A DNA stretch of 64,000 bases from Hydrogenophilales bacterium 28-61-23 (GCA_002281555.1 NCGJ01000012.1:1-64000); one strand, 5' to 3'. Positions 1-9,541 are shown, counted from the first letter of the stretch. Notes: generated from the sequence alone by a model not told the origin. A program made the numbers and translations.

Positions 1-779
1 TATTTGAAAGCTAATGACGCCACCTCGATCAGCATGAGTGCAAAAAAGAGCCGAACCATGCCGCGCAACACGGAGATTGGCGCCATGAACAATTTCCTTG
101 GCGTCGCCATGCCCTCGGCAACCGGAATCACGGTCACGGCAAGGCCGAATGCCAGGCTTTTCAGCAAGATGCCAAACAGCACGGCGTTGTCAAACACCTT
201 GCCCATGACTCGGCTGAAATCGGGCAGGCTCCAGGTCTGCCAGCCATAAACCGCAAGATAAGCCAGAACCAAAGCCAGGACGCTGGTCGCGGCGGTCAGC
301 GCGAGTACCGAAATCATGCCGCCTATCACGCGTGGCATGAACTCCAGGCGCATGGTGTCGACGCATGCGCTTTCAAGCGCTTCGATCTCGCCATTGATCT
401 TCATCAGCGCGACTTCCGTATTGATCGCGGAGCTCGAGCGCAGCGCGACAAACAATGCGGTGATCAGGGGCAGCAGTTCGAGAACCAGCAAGCGCATCGA
501 AACTTCCAGCGCGTAATCGGACAGGCCGAATTCAGCCGCCGTGGTCACCACGATCTGGATCAATACAAACGAAAGCAAAGCCGCGAACAAGGTGAAACCA
601 GGCAGGATCTGCCAGGCGGTGAAGTAGATCTGCTTCATGACCACGGTGCGTGTGGCGCTGTTGTAGGCCGACGGGGAGCAAGCCGTGAGGATGGCGTGGC
701 CGGTAAAAAGAAGCGTGCTGCGCCAGATGCGCCATGTGGCTAATAAAGCCGCGCCCCGCCGGGAAAAAAAGTTGAACAT
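1..779 (-). CDS. MlaE/YrbE-family ABC transporter permease (3' end outside window)
   Basis: Reading the minus strand from the ATG at 779-777 gives 259 codons without a stop before the window edge. The product is a hydrophobic protein with several membrane spans; it has a central cytoplasmic-type stretch containing SSSAINTEVALMKINGEIEA, followed by further hydrophobic helices. This pattern matches the MlaE (YrbE) permease family, which works with an MlaF-type ATPase and an MCE protein in lipid traffic between the membranes. The partner genes should lie beyond the left edge. The gene is divergent from the SH3-domain gene at 874. Assignment to the family is by recognition; the transported lipid cannot be told from sequence. 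Confidence 0.72.
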   Translation of the reverse strand, partial: MFNFFSRRGAALLATWRIWRSTLLFTGHAILTACSPSAYNSATRTVVMKQIYFTAWQILPGFTLFAALLSFVLIQIVVTTAAEFGLSDYALEVSMRLLVLELLPLITALFVALRSSSAINTEVALMKINGEIEALESACVDTMRLEFMPRVIGGMISVLALTAATSVLALVLAYLAVYGWQTWSLPDFSRVMGKVFDNAVLFGILLKSLAFGLAVTVIPVAEGMATPRKLFMAPISVLRGMVRLFFALMLIEVASLAFK

Positions 780-873
780 GAAATTCATGCTTCAAATATT
801 ACTACTGCATTCTGCATCGACGCGGAGTTGCTATTATCCGATTCCAGTCAGGACAACCTTGCTAGGTGAAAAC

Positions 874-1440
874 ATGAAACTGCTTTTTACGGCCTTGATC
901 GCGGGCGCCATTTTTGCGTCACCAGCCTGGGCCGCCTCTGGCACCATGATCAAAGATGATGAGTTGCGGCAAGGCGCAATGGCGAGCGCGGCCAGCAACG
1001 GACAAGTCAAGAAGGGCGCCACGGTCGAAGTCCTGGCGCGCAAGGGGGGGTGGACTCAGGTTGTATCAGGTGGCGTGACCGGCTGGGTGCGGATTTTATC
1101 GGTCAAAACATCCGCCAGTAATGCCGGCGGCACCGCTCTGGGCTTGCTTCAGATGGGGACGGCGCGACGCGATCCCAGCCGGGTTGTCGCGGTTGCCGGT
1201 GTGCGCGGTCTGAATGAGGAAGAGTTGCGCAACACGCGTTACAACGCCACTGAATTGACGCGTATGGATCAATACATCAGTAGCCGATCCGATGCGGAGC
1301 AATTTGCCCGTAGCGCGGGTTTGCGCGGTATCCAGGTTGCTTACATCGATACCGCCAAGCAGCCAAAACAAGAGGAATCGAGCCCGGCTGGAGCGGGGGC
1401 GACCGAAAGCTCATCGGTAGGTGGTGGTTTCAGCTTTTAA
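874..1440 (+). CDS. Secreted SH3-domain protein
   Basis: A 188-residue protein with an N-terminal signal peptide (MKLLFTALIAGAIFASPAWA, cleavage after the alanines) followed by a bacterial SH3-like segment at about residues 30-85 (GATVEVLARKGGWTQV and TGWVRI). The remainder is polar and ends in a Gly/Ser-rich tail. Bacterial SH3 domains usually bind cell-wall peptides, so a periplasmic wall- or protein-binding role is likely. The ATG at 874 is preceded by an AGGTG ribosome site; the longer open frame beginning at 685 runs antisense into the permease gene and was not used. The M48 peptidase follows on the same strand after 149 bases, suggesting a common envelope function. Confidence 0.75.
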   Translation: MKLLFTALIAGAIFASPAWAASGTMIKDDELRQGAMASAASNGQVKKGATVEVLARKGGWTQVVSGGVTGWVRILSVKTSASNAGGTALGLLQMGTARRDPSRVVAVAGVRGLNEEELRNTRYNATELTRMDQYISSRSDAEQFARSAGLRGIQVAYIDTAKQPKQEESSPAGAGATESSSVGGGFSF

Positions 1441-1589
1441 ATATTCCAGCGTCTAAATCTCGATTAGCGCGCGGAACAGATGGTCGTCGCCTCAAATCCA
1501 GAACGATGATTGACCGCGCCGTTTGAATTTAAACCAGGATTTCAACAATCGGGCATGAAAAGCGCTTTGCCAGGTATGGGAGTTCAGCT

Positions 1590-2480
1590 ATGAACAGGAA
1601 CTATCGTTTTATTTGTTTATTTATCGGCATGCTGAGCATCAATACGGCGCAGGCCGGTGATTTCGACGCCATGCTCAAGGGGCTTCTCAAGAGCAAAATA
1701 GCGCCTGCTTCTCCAACGCAGCCGACCAACTCGGCCGAAAAACCGCTCGCGCATCTGTTCAAGGCCGCGGTGGGCGGTGACAACATCTCCGAGGAAGAAG
1801 AGGCCCGGATCGGTCAGCAGTGGGCGGGTAATCTCTTGGGTGCGGCGCCTCTTGTCAAAGACGACAACCTGCAACGCTATGTCAATCGTGTCGGTCGCTG
1901 GGTGGCGTTGCAGTCGGAGCGGGCCGATCTGACCTGGCGGTTCGGGGTGATCGAGAGCGAGGATCTGAATGCCTTCGCCGCGCCGGGCGGATATATTTTT
2001 CTGACCAAAGGCCTGTATAGAAAACTGAAGAACGAGGCCGAACTCGCCGGGGTTCTGGGTCATGAAATTGGCCACGTTATCCGCAAGCATCATCTGAAAG
2101 TCGAACAAAAATCTCATTTATGGGCGGCGGCGGGAGGAGCGTTGAGTCGGAAATTCAAAAACGAAAGCGACGTCGTACAAAATCTGATTGGCAATGGCGC
2201 CGAAGCTTTTGCGCGTGGTCTCGACAAGAGCGCCGAGTACGAAGCGGACCGTATCGGCGTGGTGCTCAGCGCGCGCGCGGGTTATGACGCCTATGCGTTA
2301 CCCGCGGTATTGGCCGAAATTGGCCATGTGGCGAAATCCGACAAGAGCGTGTCGCTGCTGTTTAAAACGCACCCGCATCCGGAAGACCGCCTGGGCCAAT
2401 TATCCGAGGCGGTGGGCGATAAGCTGGATGGCTTGCCTGAAGGGCAGTCCGGGGCAATGCGGTTTTATCGGCTTCGCTAG
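1590..2480 (+). CDS. Secreted M48-family zinc metalloprotease
   Basis: A 296-residue protein with a signal peptide (cleavage near residues 21-22, NTAQA/GDF). The zinc site HEIGH is at about residues 158-162 and a third ligand lies in EYEADRIGV near residue 217, the usual HExxH...ExxxD arrangement of periplasmic M48 peptidases such as BepA/LoiP relatives. There is no TPR region, so it is shorter than BepA and closer to the LoiP/Oma1-like single-domain type. It follows the SH3-domain gene and precedes the HD-GYP gene by about 100 bases. A role in quality control of outer-membrane proteins is inferred from the family, not shown here. Confidence 0.85.
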   Translation: MNRNYRFICLFIGMLSINTAQAGDFDAMLKGLLKSKIAPASPTQPTNSAEKPLAHLFKAAVGGDNISEEEEARIGQQWAGNLLGAAPLVKDDNLQRYVNRVGRWVALQSERADLTWRFGVIESEDLNAFAAPGGYIFLTKGLYRKLKNEAELAGVLGHEIGHVIRKHHLKVEQKSHLWAAAGGALSRKFKNESDVVQNLIGNGAEAFARGLDKSAEYEADRIGVVLSARAGYDAYALPAVLAEIGHVAKSDKSVSLLFKTHPHPEDRLGQLSEAVGDKLDGLPEGQSGAMRFYRLR

Positions 2481-2582
2481 GTTCTCGTTTATTCAGGATC
2501 AGGACGGCGGTGCGACGCTTGGCTTCGCGCATGCCTGCCCGCCTAGAACGCAGGCGGATCATGGTAGATAGGAGTGTTATCG

Positions 2583-4325
2583 ATGCCCGCATTGGATGGT
2601 CAGATACCCTCGCATGAGGTGAAGGGCGGCTTGCGAAGTGCGCAAATCCCAAGAATTCCGCTGCAATCCGGCTTGTCGCTGGATCGACTCGAACGGCTGG
2701 TTTCCGTCGGCATCGAGCTATCCAGCCAGCGCGACCTGGGCGAACTGCTTAACCGGATACTGGAAGCCGCCCAGGTTCTGACCAATTCGGATGGCGGCAC
2801 GATTTATCTGATTCGAGCCCAGAAACTGGAGTTCGCCATCATCCGCAATATTTCACTGGGTATACATCAGGGCGGGCGAGGCGGCGATGCGCTGGCGCAT
2901 AGCCCGATCCCGATGTATCTGCCGGATGGCAGCCCCAATCTGTCCACGGTGTCCGCGTCCGCGGCAATTTCAGGCAAAACCATCAATATCGCCGACGCCT
3001 ACGATGCGTCCGAGTTCGACTTTTCCGGCACGCGCCGTTTCGATGCGTTGAATGGCTATCGGTCGCGCTCTTTCCTGACCGTTCCGATGAAAGATCATGA
3101 AGAGCGTGTCATTGGCGTGCTGCAGTTGATCAACGCGCTCGAACCTGACGCGGGCGGAATTATTCCGTTTGATCGCGATGACCAGTATCTGGTCGAATCG
3201 CTTGCCTCGCAGGCGGCGGTGGTGTTGACCAACCGCCAGTTGATTGAGCGCCTGGAGGAGTTGTTCGTCTCGTTCATCAAGCTGATCTCGAATGCGCTCG
3301 ATGAAAAATCGCCCTACACGCACGGACATTGCCAGCGCGTGCCGGAGATCACCATGTTGCTGGCGGATGCGGCGCATCGGACCGACCAGGGGCCGCTGAA
3401 AGATTTCACCCTCAGCAGCAAGGACAGGCGGGAGCTGGAAATTGCCGCCTTGATGCACGATTGCGGCAAGATCACGACCCCTGTCCACGTCGTCGACAAA
3501 TCAACCAAGCTGGAGACGATCTTCGACCGTATTCACCTGATCGATGCTCGCATCGAAGTGCTCAAGCGCGATGCCCGCATCCGCATGCTGGAGGCCCGTT
3601 TGAACGCCCCGGAAACGGCGGATGCCGCGGCGCTGCAAGCCGGGTTCGAACGCGAATGTCGCGTACTCGACGAAGCGCGCGATTTCCTGCGCCAGGCCAA
3701 TGTCGGCGGTGAATTCATGTCGCCCGAGATGCAGGCGCGGGTGCGCTCGATCGGCGGCGGCTATCGGTGGACCGATCCATCCGGCCAGCAGGCGCCGCTG
3801 TTGAGCGAGGAGGAAATCGACAAGCTGTGTATCGCCAAGGGAACGCTGTCCGCCGAGGAACGGGACATCATCAATTACCACATCGTGTCCACCATCAACA
3901 TGCTGGAAGCCTTGCCCTGGCCGCGCCATCTGCGCAATGTGCCCGAGTTCGCGGGCGGGCATCACGAGCGCATGGATGGCAAGGGCTATCCCAAAGGCCT
4001 CACGCGCGATCAAATGTCGGTACAGGCGCGCATCATGGGCATCGCCGATATTTTCGAAGCGCTCACCGCAAGCGATCGTCCGTACAAGCCGGGCATGTCT
4101 TTGTCCCGCTCGCTGGCTATTCTTGGCCGCATGAAGCTGGATAATCACATCGATCCCGACCTGTTCGATGTCTTTGTGCGTGAGAAGGTGTACCTCGAGT
4201 ACGCGCGCGCGCATCTCAAACCGGAGCAGATCGACTCGGTAGACGAATCCGCGATTCCTGGCTACACAGGCGCGGCCCCGCAAACGGAAACATCACTGAA
4301 CAAGTTGGAGTCGGAACAGCCATGA
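2583..4325 (+). CDS. GAF / HD-GYP cyclic-di-GMP phosphodiesterase
   Basis: A 580-residue cytoplasmic protein. Residues about 30-205 form a GAF domain (LNRILEAAQVLTNSDGGTIY; VPMKDHEERVIGVLQLIN). The rest is an HD-GYP domain: the HD pair is in LMHDCGKITTP and the signature is HHERMDGKGYPKGL followed by ADIFEALTASDRPYK. About 110 residues, partly coiled-coil-like, separate the HD pair from the HHE/GYP motif, longer than in a minimal HD-GYP domain. All catalytic residues are present, so c-di-GMP hydrolysis is expected. The ATG at 2583 has TAGGAG eight bases upstream and is preferred over the GTG at 2574. The stop overlaps the start of the cyclase gene (ATGA), implying translational coupling. Confidence 0.9.
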   Translation: MPALDGQIPSHEVKGGLRSAQIPRIPLQSGLSLDRLERLVSVGIELSSQRDLGELLNRILEAAQVLTNSDGGTIYLIRAQKLEFAIIRNISLGIHQGGRGGDALAHSPIPMYLPDGSPNLSTVSASAAISGKTINIADAYDASEFDFSGTRRFDALNGYRSRSFLTVPMKDHEERVIGVLQLINALEPDAGGIIPFDRDDQYLVESLASQAAVVLTNRQLIERLEELFVSFIKLISNALDEKSPYTHGHCQRVPEITMLLADAAHRTDQGPLKDFTLSSKDRRELEIAALMHDCGKITTPVHVVDKSTKLETIFDRIHLIDARIEVLKRDARIRMLEARLNAPETADAAALQAGFERECRVLDEARDFLRQANVGGEFMSPEMQARVRSIGGGYRWTDPSGQQAPLLSEEEIDKLCIAKGTLSAEERDIINYHIVSTINMLEALPWPRHLRNVPEFAGGHHERMDGKGYPKGLTRDQMSVQARIMGIADIFEALTASDRPYKPGMSLSRSLAILGRMKLDNHIDPDLFDVFVREKVYLEYARAHLKPEQIDSVDESAIPGYTGAAPQTETSLNKLESEQP

Positions 4326-6538
4326 CTTTGCGTAGCCGTCGATTCATCGGGCAATTCGCCCTCAGCGTCCTGCTGGTCATATTGCTCACGTTGCACCTGA
4401 CCGGAATCATGCATATCGGCTTTGTCGATCTCCTCGACAACGCAATGTACGACCTCAAGGTTCAGGTGACGAAACCGCAAGGTGTCGATGACCGTATCGT
4501 GATTGTCGATATCGACGACAAAAGCTTGCAGGCGGAAGGCCGTTGGCCATGGCCGCGCGAAAAGCTGGCGCGCATGCAGAGCAATTTGTTCGAACAGTAC
4601 GGCGCCGCCGCGGTCGGCTTTGACATTGTTTTTTCCGAGCCGGATGCCAGTTCCGGCTTGCCGGTGCTGGAACGGCTGGCGGCGAATGAATTGAAGGATG
4701 AGGCCACGTTTCTGGGATTGATCGAGCAACTGCGCCCGAGTCTCGATTACGACGGACTCATGGCCGAGTCGCTTGGCAAAGGCCTGTCTGTGCTGGGCTA
4801 TTACTTCAACGTCAACCAAGGCGCCGAACGCATCGCAACGCTGCCCAAGCCGCTTTTTACCCAGGATCAGATGGGCAGACTGGGCGGTGGTTTCATGCAT
4901 GCCGAAGGCTTTGGTGGCGCGCTGCCCAGATTGCTTGAAAAAGCGAATTCGGCCGGTTTCTACAACTCCTTGCCCGATAACGACGGCGTGATTCGTCGCT
5001 TGCCGGTCTTGATCAACTACCAGAATAGCTACTACGCCTCGTTGGCGGTCATGCTGACGCGCGCGGCAATGGGGGCGGAAGACATCAAATTGCTGAACCC
5101 GGGCGGCGATGGTTTCAACCGTTTCGAGCCGCATGCGCTCGACATCGACGGTCTCAAAGTGCCTTTTGACGACCTGGGCGGCGTGTTGGTGCCTTACCGC
5201 GCGCATGGCTCCTACCGCTTCGTTTCCGCCACCGATGTCATCAGCGGGCAAGTGCCGGCCAGCCAACTGGAAGGCCGCATCGTGCTGATCGGCACGACCG
5301 CTCCGGGTTTGGCGGATGTGCGTTCGACGCCGGTCAGCGAGATATTCCCCGGGGTGGAAATTCATGCCTCCCTGCTGTCCGGCATTCTTGACCAGAACAT
5401 CAAGTGGAAGCCGCGCCAGATCACCCTGTTGACGGTGGCCAGCGTGGTCGTGCTCGGCTTGCTGGTCGGCACGTTGCTGCCATTGATGCCGCCCCTGATC
5501 GCCGGCATTTCCACCCTGGGCTTCCTGGTTTTGATCCTCGGACTCGATCTATGGGCCTGGAACAGCCTCAATCTGGATTTCCCGCTCGGCGCGCCGCTGA
5601 TCACCGTGCTGGGCATGTTCGTTGGCAATATGTCGTATGGTTTTTTCATCGAATCCCGCGCCAAGGGGCAGATCACCAAACTGTTCGGACAATATGTGCC
5701 CAAGGAACTGGTCGAGGAAATGAGCCGCGACCCCGACCGCTACAACCTGAAGGGCGAGTCGCGTGAAATGAGCGTGTTGTTCTCGGATATCCGCGACTTC
5801 ACCAGCATTTCGGAAGGCTTGTCCGCTTCATCCCTGGCCGAGATGCTGAACTTCTACCTCTCGTCGATGACCCGCATCGTCCAGCAACGTCGCGGCACCA
5901 TCGACAAATACATCGGCGACGCCATCATGGCGTTCTGGGGCGCGCCGATTCCAGATGAAAACCATGCCCGCAGCGCGATCCTGGCCGCGATGCAGATGCA
6001 AACCGATCTGAACGAACTGAACCCGCTCATGAAGCTGAAGGGCTGGCCGGAAATCAAGATCGGCATCGGCGTCAACTCGGGCAAGATGAGCGTCGGCAAT
6101 ATGGGTTCCGAATTCCGCATGGCCTACACGGTCATGGCCGATGCGGTCAACCTTGCGTCGCGTCTGGAAAGCCTGACCAAGCAGTACGGGCTGGGCATCC
6201 TGGTCGGCGAGGACGCCATGATGAAATGTCCGGATATGGAGTTCATGAAAGTGGACGTTGTCCGGGTCAAAGGCAAACACAATCCGGTCGCGATCTACGA
6301 ACCGCTGGGCATGAAAGATCAGCTCGATATCGCGGCGATAAAGCGCAAGCAGGATTTTGAACAGGCCTGCGCCTCCTTCCAGTTGTTCGATTTCGATGTG
6401 GCCGAGGACATCCTGCGCAAAGCCAACAAACGCCATCCGAGCAAGCTGTACGAGGTCTATCTGGAGCGCATCGCGCATTTCCGCGAAAACCCGCCGCCCG
6501 CCGATTGGGATGGCGTGTTTACGTACACAACCAAGTGA
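4322..6538 (+). CDS. CHASE2-domain adenylate/guanylate cyclase
   Basis: A 738-residue membrane protein. One N-terminal span (about 10-30) is followed by a periplasmic CHASE2 sensor (about 30-330), a group of three hydrophobic helices (about 355-440) and a class III nucleotide cyclase domain (about 475-650) with VLFSDIRDFTSIS and DKYIGDAIMAFWGAP, which carry the two metal-binding aspartates. Whether ATP or GTP is the substrate cannot be settled by eye. The start overlaps the HD-GYP stop by four bases, pairing a cyclic-nucleotide synthase with a c-di-GMP phosphodiesterase. A perfect terminator hairpin follows. Confidence 0.9.
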   Translation: MTLRSRRFIGQFALSVLLVILLTLHLTGIMHIGFVDLLDNAMYDLKVQVTKPQGVDDRIVIVDIDDKSLQAEGRWPWPREKLARMQSNLFEQYGAAAVGFDIVFSEPDASSGLPVLERLAANELKDEATFLGLIEQLRPSLDYDGLMAESLGKGLSVLGYYFNVNQGAERIATLPKPLFTQDQMGRLGGGFMHAEGFGGALPRLLEKANSAGFYNSLPDNDGVIRRLPVLINYQNSYYASLAVMLTRAAMGAEDIKLLNPGGDGFNRFEPHALDIDGLKVPFDDLGGVLVPYRAHGSYRFVSATDVISGQVPASQLEGRIVLIGTTAPGLADVRSTPVSEIFPGVEIHASLLSGILDQNIKWKPRQITLLTVASVVVLGLLVGTLLPLMPPLIAGISTLGFLVLILGLDLWAWNSLNLDFPLGAPLITVLGMFVGNMSYGFFIESRAKGQITKLFGQYVPKELVEEMSRDPDRYNLKGESREMSVLFSDIRDFTSISEGLSASSLAEMLNFYLSSMTRIVQQRRGTIDKYIGDAIMAFWGAPIPDENHARSAILAAMQMQTDLNELNPLMKLKGWPEIKIGIGVNSGKMSVGNMGSEFRMAYTVMADAVNLASRLESLTKQYGLGILVGEDAMMKCPDMEFMKVDVVRVKGKHNPVAIYEPLGMKDQLDIAAIKRKQDFEQACASFQLFDFDVAEDILRKANKRHPSKLYEVYLERIAHFRENPPPADWDGVFTYTTK

Positions 6539-6566
6539 TTTCCATTTTGTCTTAGTGCCGAGTACC

Positions 6567-6600
6567 AAACAGAAAGGGGCCCGAAGGCCCCTTTCTGTTT
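6567..6600. terminator. Bidirectional intrinsic terminator
   Basis: A perfect 15-base inverted repeat (AAACAGAAAGGGGCC at 6567-6581 and its complement at 6586-6600) with a CGAA tetraloop. A-rich and T-rich ends flank the GC core on both sides, so it can end transcription from the cyclase gene on the plus strand and from fccB on the minus strand, which converge here. Confidence 0.88.
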
Positions 6601-6614
6601 GCGTCAGGCGCTGA

Positions 6615-7940
6615 TCAGCCCTTGGCGGTGAATTTGTAGCCTTCCGGCAAACCCAGCGTATCGGCCCAGACGTTCTTGGCCCACGATTCCATGTAGGCGA
6701 ATTCCAGCTCGCTTTCTTCCTTGGAGATACCGTTGGCGCCTTTTTCGGGCAGCATGGATTTCTTCTCCTCGTTCCAGCGGAACACGGTCGCGACGTGGAA
6801 TGCAGTCGATTCCGAGCTGGCGGAGTAACACGTGTTGGTCACCACGGGGGCTGGATCGACAGCGCGGCCATTGAACATTTCGCTCAGGGCATAAGCGCAT
6901 ATCTTGCCGGTGTTGTTGGCCACCGAGCCGGATTTCGGGAAGTTGGTCAGCGTCGAGTCGCCCAGAATGTGGACGTTCTTGACGGTGGTCGACTCGAATG
7001 TCCGATAGTCGATCGCGCACCAGGAACCTTCTTTTCCATCCAGACCGACACGAACCCCGGCCATGCCGCAGATGTCGGCGGCGCGCATGGGCGGCACCAG
7101 ATTGATGACATCGGCCTTGACGTCGTCAAACTCGGTGCTGACGGTCATCTTGGCGGCATCGACGGCGCGCGGCTGGTTGTTGCCACGCCATTCGATCATG
7201 CCGTCGTAATGCTTTTTCCAGGCGGCCAGGAACAACGGCTTCTTAGAGGCGATATCCGGGTTGCCATCGAGGATGATGATTTTGGACTTCGGCTTCGCCT
7301 TCTTGAAATACTGGCCAACCATACAGGCGCGCTCGTAAGGGCCGGGCGGGCAACGGTACGGAGCCATCGGCACGGACATCACGAAAGTGCCGCCATCGGG
7401 CATGGCTTCCAGTTGCTGACGCAGTGCGCCGGTCTGGTCCGGGCTGGCTTTCCAGGCATGCTTGATGGTCTTGCGCGCTTCGGCGTCGTAGCCTTGCACT
7501 TTGTCGAACAGCAATTCGACGCCGCCGGCCAGCACCAGCTTGTCGTAGGCGAAGGTTTTTCCGCCCTTGGTGGTGACGGTCTGCTTGGCGCTGTCTATGG
7601 AGGAAACGTAGTCGGCGACAAAGTTGTTCACCACATTCTTGATGTTGTCGTACGGCATCGTGATGTCTTCCATCTTGTTGATGCCGGCGAGTACGGTGTT
7701 GGAGAACGGGCAGGAGGTGAAGACGGCGTTGGGTTCGATAACCGTGACTTCCGCCTGCGGGTACCACAATTTCAGGTAGCGCGAGAAGGTGGCGCCACCG
7801 AAGCCGGCGCCGACGACGACGACTTTGGGCGCGGCTTTTGCCACCGCGGGAGCGCTGGCGCATCCGGCCAGGCCGCTTACAGTGACGGCGCCGGCAGCAC
7901 CGGCGGTGACTTTCAGAAATTCGCGACGATCTATAGCCAT
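6615..7940 (-). CDS. fccB: Flavocytochrome c sulfide dehydrogenase, FAD subunit
   Basis: A 441-residue flavoprotein beginning with a Tat signal (DRREFLKV at residues 4-11; SGLAGCAS follows). The FAD-binding motif VVVGAGFGGA is at about 41-50. Three cysteines at about 77 (TSCPFSN), 197 (YRCPPGPYE) and 371 (NTCYSAS) have the spacing of the flavin-linking cysteine and the redox disulfide pair known in Allochromatium FccB (42, 161, 337). This supports real sulfide:cytochrome c oxidoreduction in the periplasm. The ATG at 7940 has AGGAG upstream and gives a proper Tat leader; the frame is open further upstream but that extension overlaps fccA. It lies 19 bases after fccA. Confidence 0.93.
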   Translation of the reverse strand: MAIDRREFLKVTAGAAGAVTVSGLAGCASAPAVAKAAPKVVVVGAGFGGATFSRYLKLWYPQAEVTVIEPNAVFTSCPFSNTVLAGINKMEDITMPYDNIKNVVNNFVADYVSSIDSAKQTVTTKGGKTFAYDKLVLAGGVELLFDKVQGYDAEARKTIKHAWKASPDQTGALRQQLEAMPDGGTFVMSVPMAPYRCPPGPYERACMVGQYFKKAKPKSKIIILDGNPDIASKKPLFLAAWKKHYDGMIEWRGNNQPRAVDAAKMTVSTEFDDVKADVINLVPPMRAADICGMAGVRVGLDGKEGSWCAIDYRTFESTTVKNVHILGDSTLTNFPKSGSVANNTGKICAYALSEMFNGRAVDPAPVVTNTCYSASSESTAFHVATVFRWNEEKKSMLPEKGANGISKEESELEFAYMESWAKNVWADTLGLPEGYKFTAKG

Positions 7941-7959
7941 GGTATTTGCTCCTGTGGGG

Positions 7960-8259
7960 TTACTTGATGGACGCGAAATACTTGGCCAGCACAACGTATT
8001 CGGCTTCGGTATAGCCGCTGGCGTGTTTCTGCATCACCGTGGCGGGGCGGCTGCCATCTTTGAACGCCTTCATCTGATCGATGAAGTACTTTTCTTCCAG
8101 CCCAACCAGAGAAGGAATGGCGCCGCGGCTCTTGCCATCGGGACCGTGGCAGTAAGCGCAGTTAGCGGCCATAAAACGCGCTCTTGGATCGGCTTGAGCC
8201 GAGGCAACAGCACCAAAAGCACCTGCCAGCAGCAAGGCGACAGCGAGGGATTTCTTCAT
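7960..8259 (-). CDS. fccA: Class I cytochrome c, small subunit of sulfide dehydrogenase
   Basis: A 99-residue monohaem cytochrome with a signal peptide (MKKSLAVALLLAGAFGAVASAQA) and one haem-binding motif CAYCH; the methionine in ATVMQKHASGYT is the probable sixth ligand. Its position directly upstream of the FAD subunit gene identifies it as the electron-accepting subunit, which receives electrons from the flavin in the periplasm. It is smaller than the two-haem FccA of Allochromatium and matches the single-haem type. GGAGGAAG precedes the ATG. An FNR-like palindrome lies about 90 bases upstream. Confidence 0.88.
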   Translation of the reverse strand: MKKSLAVALLLAGAFGAVASAQADPRARFMAANCAYCHGPDGKSRGAIPSLVGLEEKYFIDQMKAFKDGSRPATVMQKHASGYTEAEYVVLAKYFASIK

Positions 8260-8344
8260 GTCTTCCTCCGGGTTGGGAAAATAAGCAACGGCTTGGCGTT
8301 TCCAAAAAGCTTAATTCCTGGGGTGACCGGCAAATTGAACAGTC

Positions 8345-8358
8345 TTGACCAGGATCAA
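8345..8358. promoter_or_regulatory. FNR/ANR-like operator upstream of fccAB
   Basis: TTGAC-CAGG-ATCAA, matching the FNR consensus TTGAT-N4-ATCAA at nine of ten positions. Its centre is about 92 bases before the fccA start, in the only intergenic space upstream of fccAB. No convincing -10 element was found at the class II distance, so the site is a candidate only. Confidence 0.5.
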
Positions 8359-8432
8359 TGCCGGAGGTCATGTTTGCATGTTGGTTTTGTGCTAGTCAAC
8401 AAGCAAACGCTAATGTTGGCGCGGGTTCGCGG

Positions 8433-9539
8433 CTAGTTTTTGGCGCCGAGCGCCAGTGCGCGACGTCGTTGATTTTGTCCTTCCTGGGTTTCCTGATCGG
8501 CGTTCCAGTTGGTCGGCAACCATCCGCTCAACTGGCTCATGGCCAGATCGGCGAGTGCGGCGATCCAAGAGGGCCGGTCGTTCAACGCCGGGATGTAGCG
8601 ATATTCGCCGCCGCCCGCGTTGAGGAAGTCGGCTTTGCCTTCGAGCGCGATTTCTTCCAGGGTTTCCAGGCAATCGGCGATGAAACCGGGGCAGATCACA
8701 TCGATGCGGCGCGTTTTTTTGCGTCCGAGTTCTTCCAGGGTGGCCGAGGTGTAGGGTTGCAACCACTCGGCCCGGCCGAAACGGGACTGGAAGCTGATCC
8801 GATATTGTTCGGGCGCCAGATTCAGCGCCTCGGCCAGCAGCCGGCCGCTGCGCTGGCATTCGCAGTGGTAGGGGTCGCCCAGATCGAGCGAGCGGCGCGG
8901 GATGCCATGGAAACTCATGAGCAGAACATCGGGCTGGCCATGTTCAGCCCAGTAGGCTTGCACGCTTTGTTTAAGCGCGGCGATGTAGCCGGGATCGGCG
9001 TGGAAGTGTTTGAGTACGCGCACTTCCGGCGGATTGCGCTGGTGCAGCAGGCATTGCCAGGCGGCATCGAGCGCCGAGCCGGTACTGCTGGCGGCATATT
9101 GCGGATACAGCGGCAACAGCAGGATGCGCTCCACGCCCTGGGCTTTCATGGCCTGAATTTTCGACGCCACTGACGGCTGTCCATAGCGCATGGCGTATTC
9201 GACGACGATGGGAGCGGGCGTGCGTCGGGCCAGTTCGGACGCCAGCAAGGTCGCCTGGCGCGCGGTGAAATGCTTCAACGGAGAGCCTTCCGGCCGCCAG
9301 ATCGAGGCATATTTTTCGGCCGATTTTTTCGGCCGGGTATTTAGGATGATGCCGTTGAGGATCAGCCACCAGATCGGACGCGGAATTTCGACCACGCGCC
9401 GGTCCCAGAGAAATTCTTTCAGGTAGGTACGTACCGCCCGCGCGGTCGGCGCCTCGGGCGTGCCCAGGTTGATCAGCAGAATGCCGGTGCGCGCAGTCTG
9501 GCCGTGGCTGTAGGGAGGTTCGGGCAGGTAGTAGGGCAT
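8433..9539 (-). CDS. hemH: Ferrochelatase
   Basis: A 368-residue protein with ferrochelatase hallmarks: [13 protein letters not shown] near the N-terminus, the substrate-site motif [19 protein letters not shown], and [15 protein letters not shown]. It inserts ferrous iron into protoporphyrin IX to make protohaem. The start at 9539 ([10 protein letters not shown]) is chosen by family length, but no Shine-Dalgarno precedes it; the upstream DNA is a heptamer microsatellite, and the frame stays open through it to a GTG at 9662. The neighbouring cytochrome operon makes haem supply locally relevant, although hemH next to hrcA is also seen elsewhere. Confidence 0.93.
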   Translation of the reverse strand: MPYYLPEPPYSHGQTARTGILLINLGTPEAPTARAVRTYLKEFLWDRRVVEIPRPIWWLILNGIILNTRPKKSAEKYASIWRPEGSPLKHFTARQATLLASELARRTPAPIVVEYAMRYGQPSVASKIQAMKAQGVERILLLPLYPQYAASSTGSALDAAWQCLLHQRNPPEVRVLKHFHADPGYIAALKQSVQAYWAEHGQPDVLLMSFHGIPRRSLDLGDPYHCECQRSGRLLAEALNLAPEQYRISFQSRFGRAEWLQPYTSATLEELGRKKTRRIDVICPGFIADCLETLEEIALEGKADFLNAGGGEYRYIPALNDRPSWIAALADLAMSQLSGWLPTNWNADQETQEGQNQRRRALALGAKN

Positions 9540-9541
9540 GG

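Noticed and set aside
6795-7967. Open frame of 390 codons antisense to fccB
   Set aside because: Codon-shadow of FccB; a similar shadow appears antisense to the second fccB at 21456-23177, as expected for paralogues.
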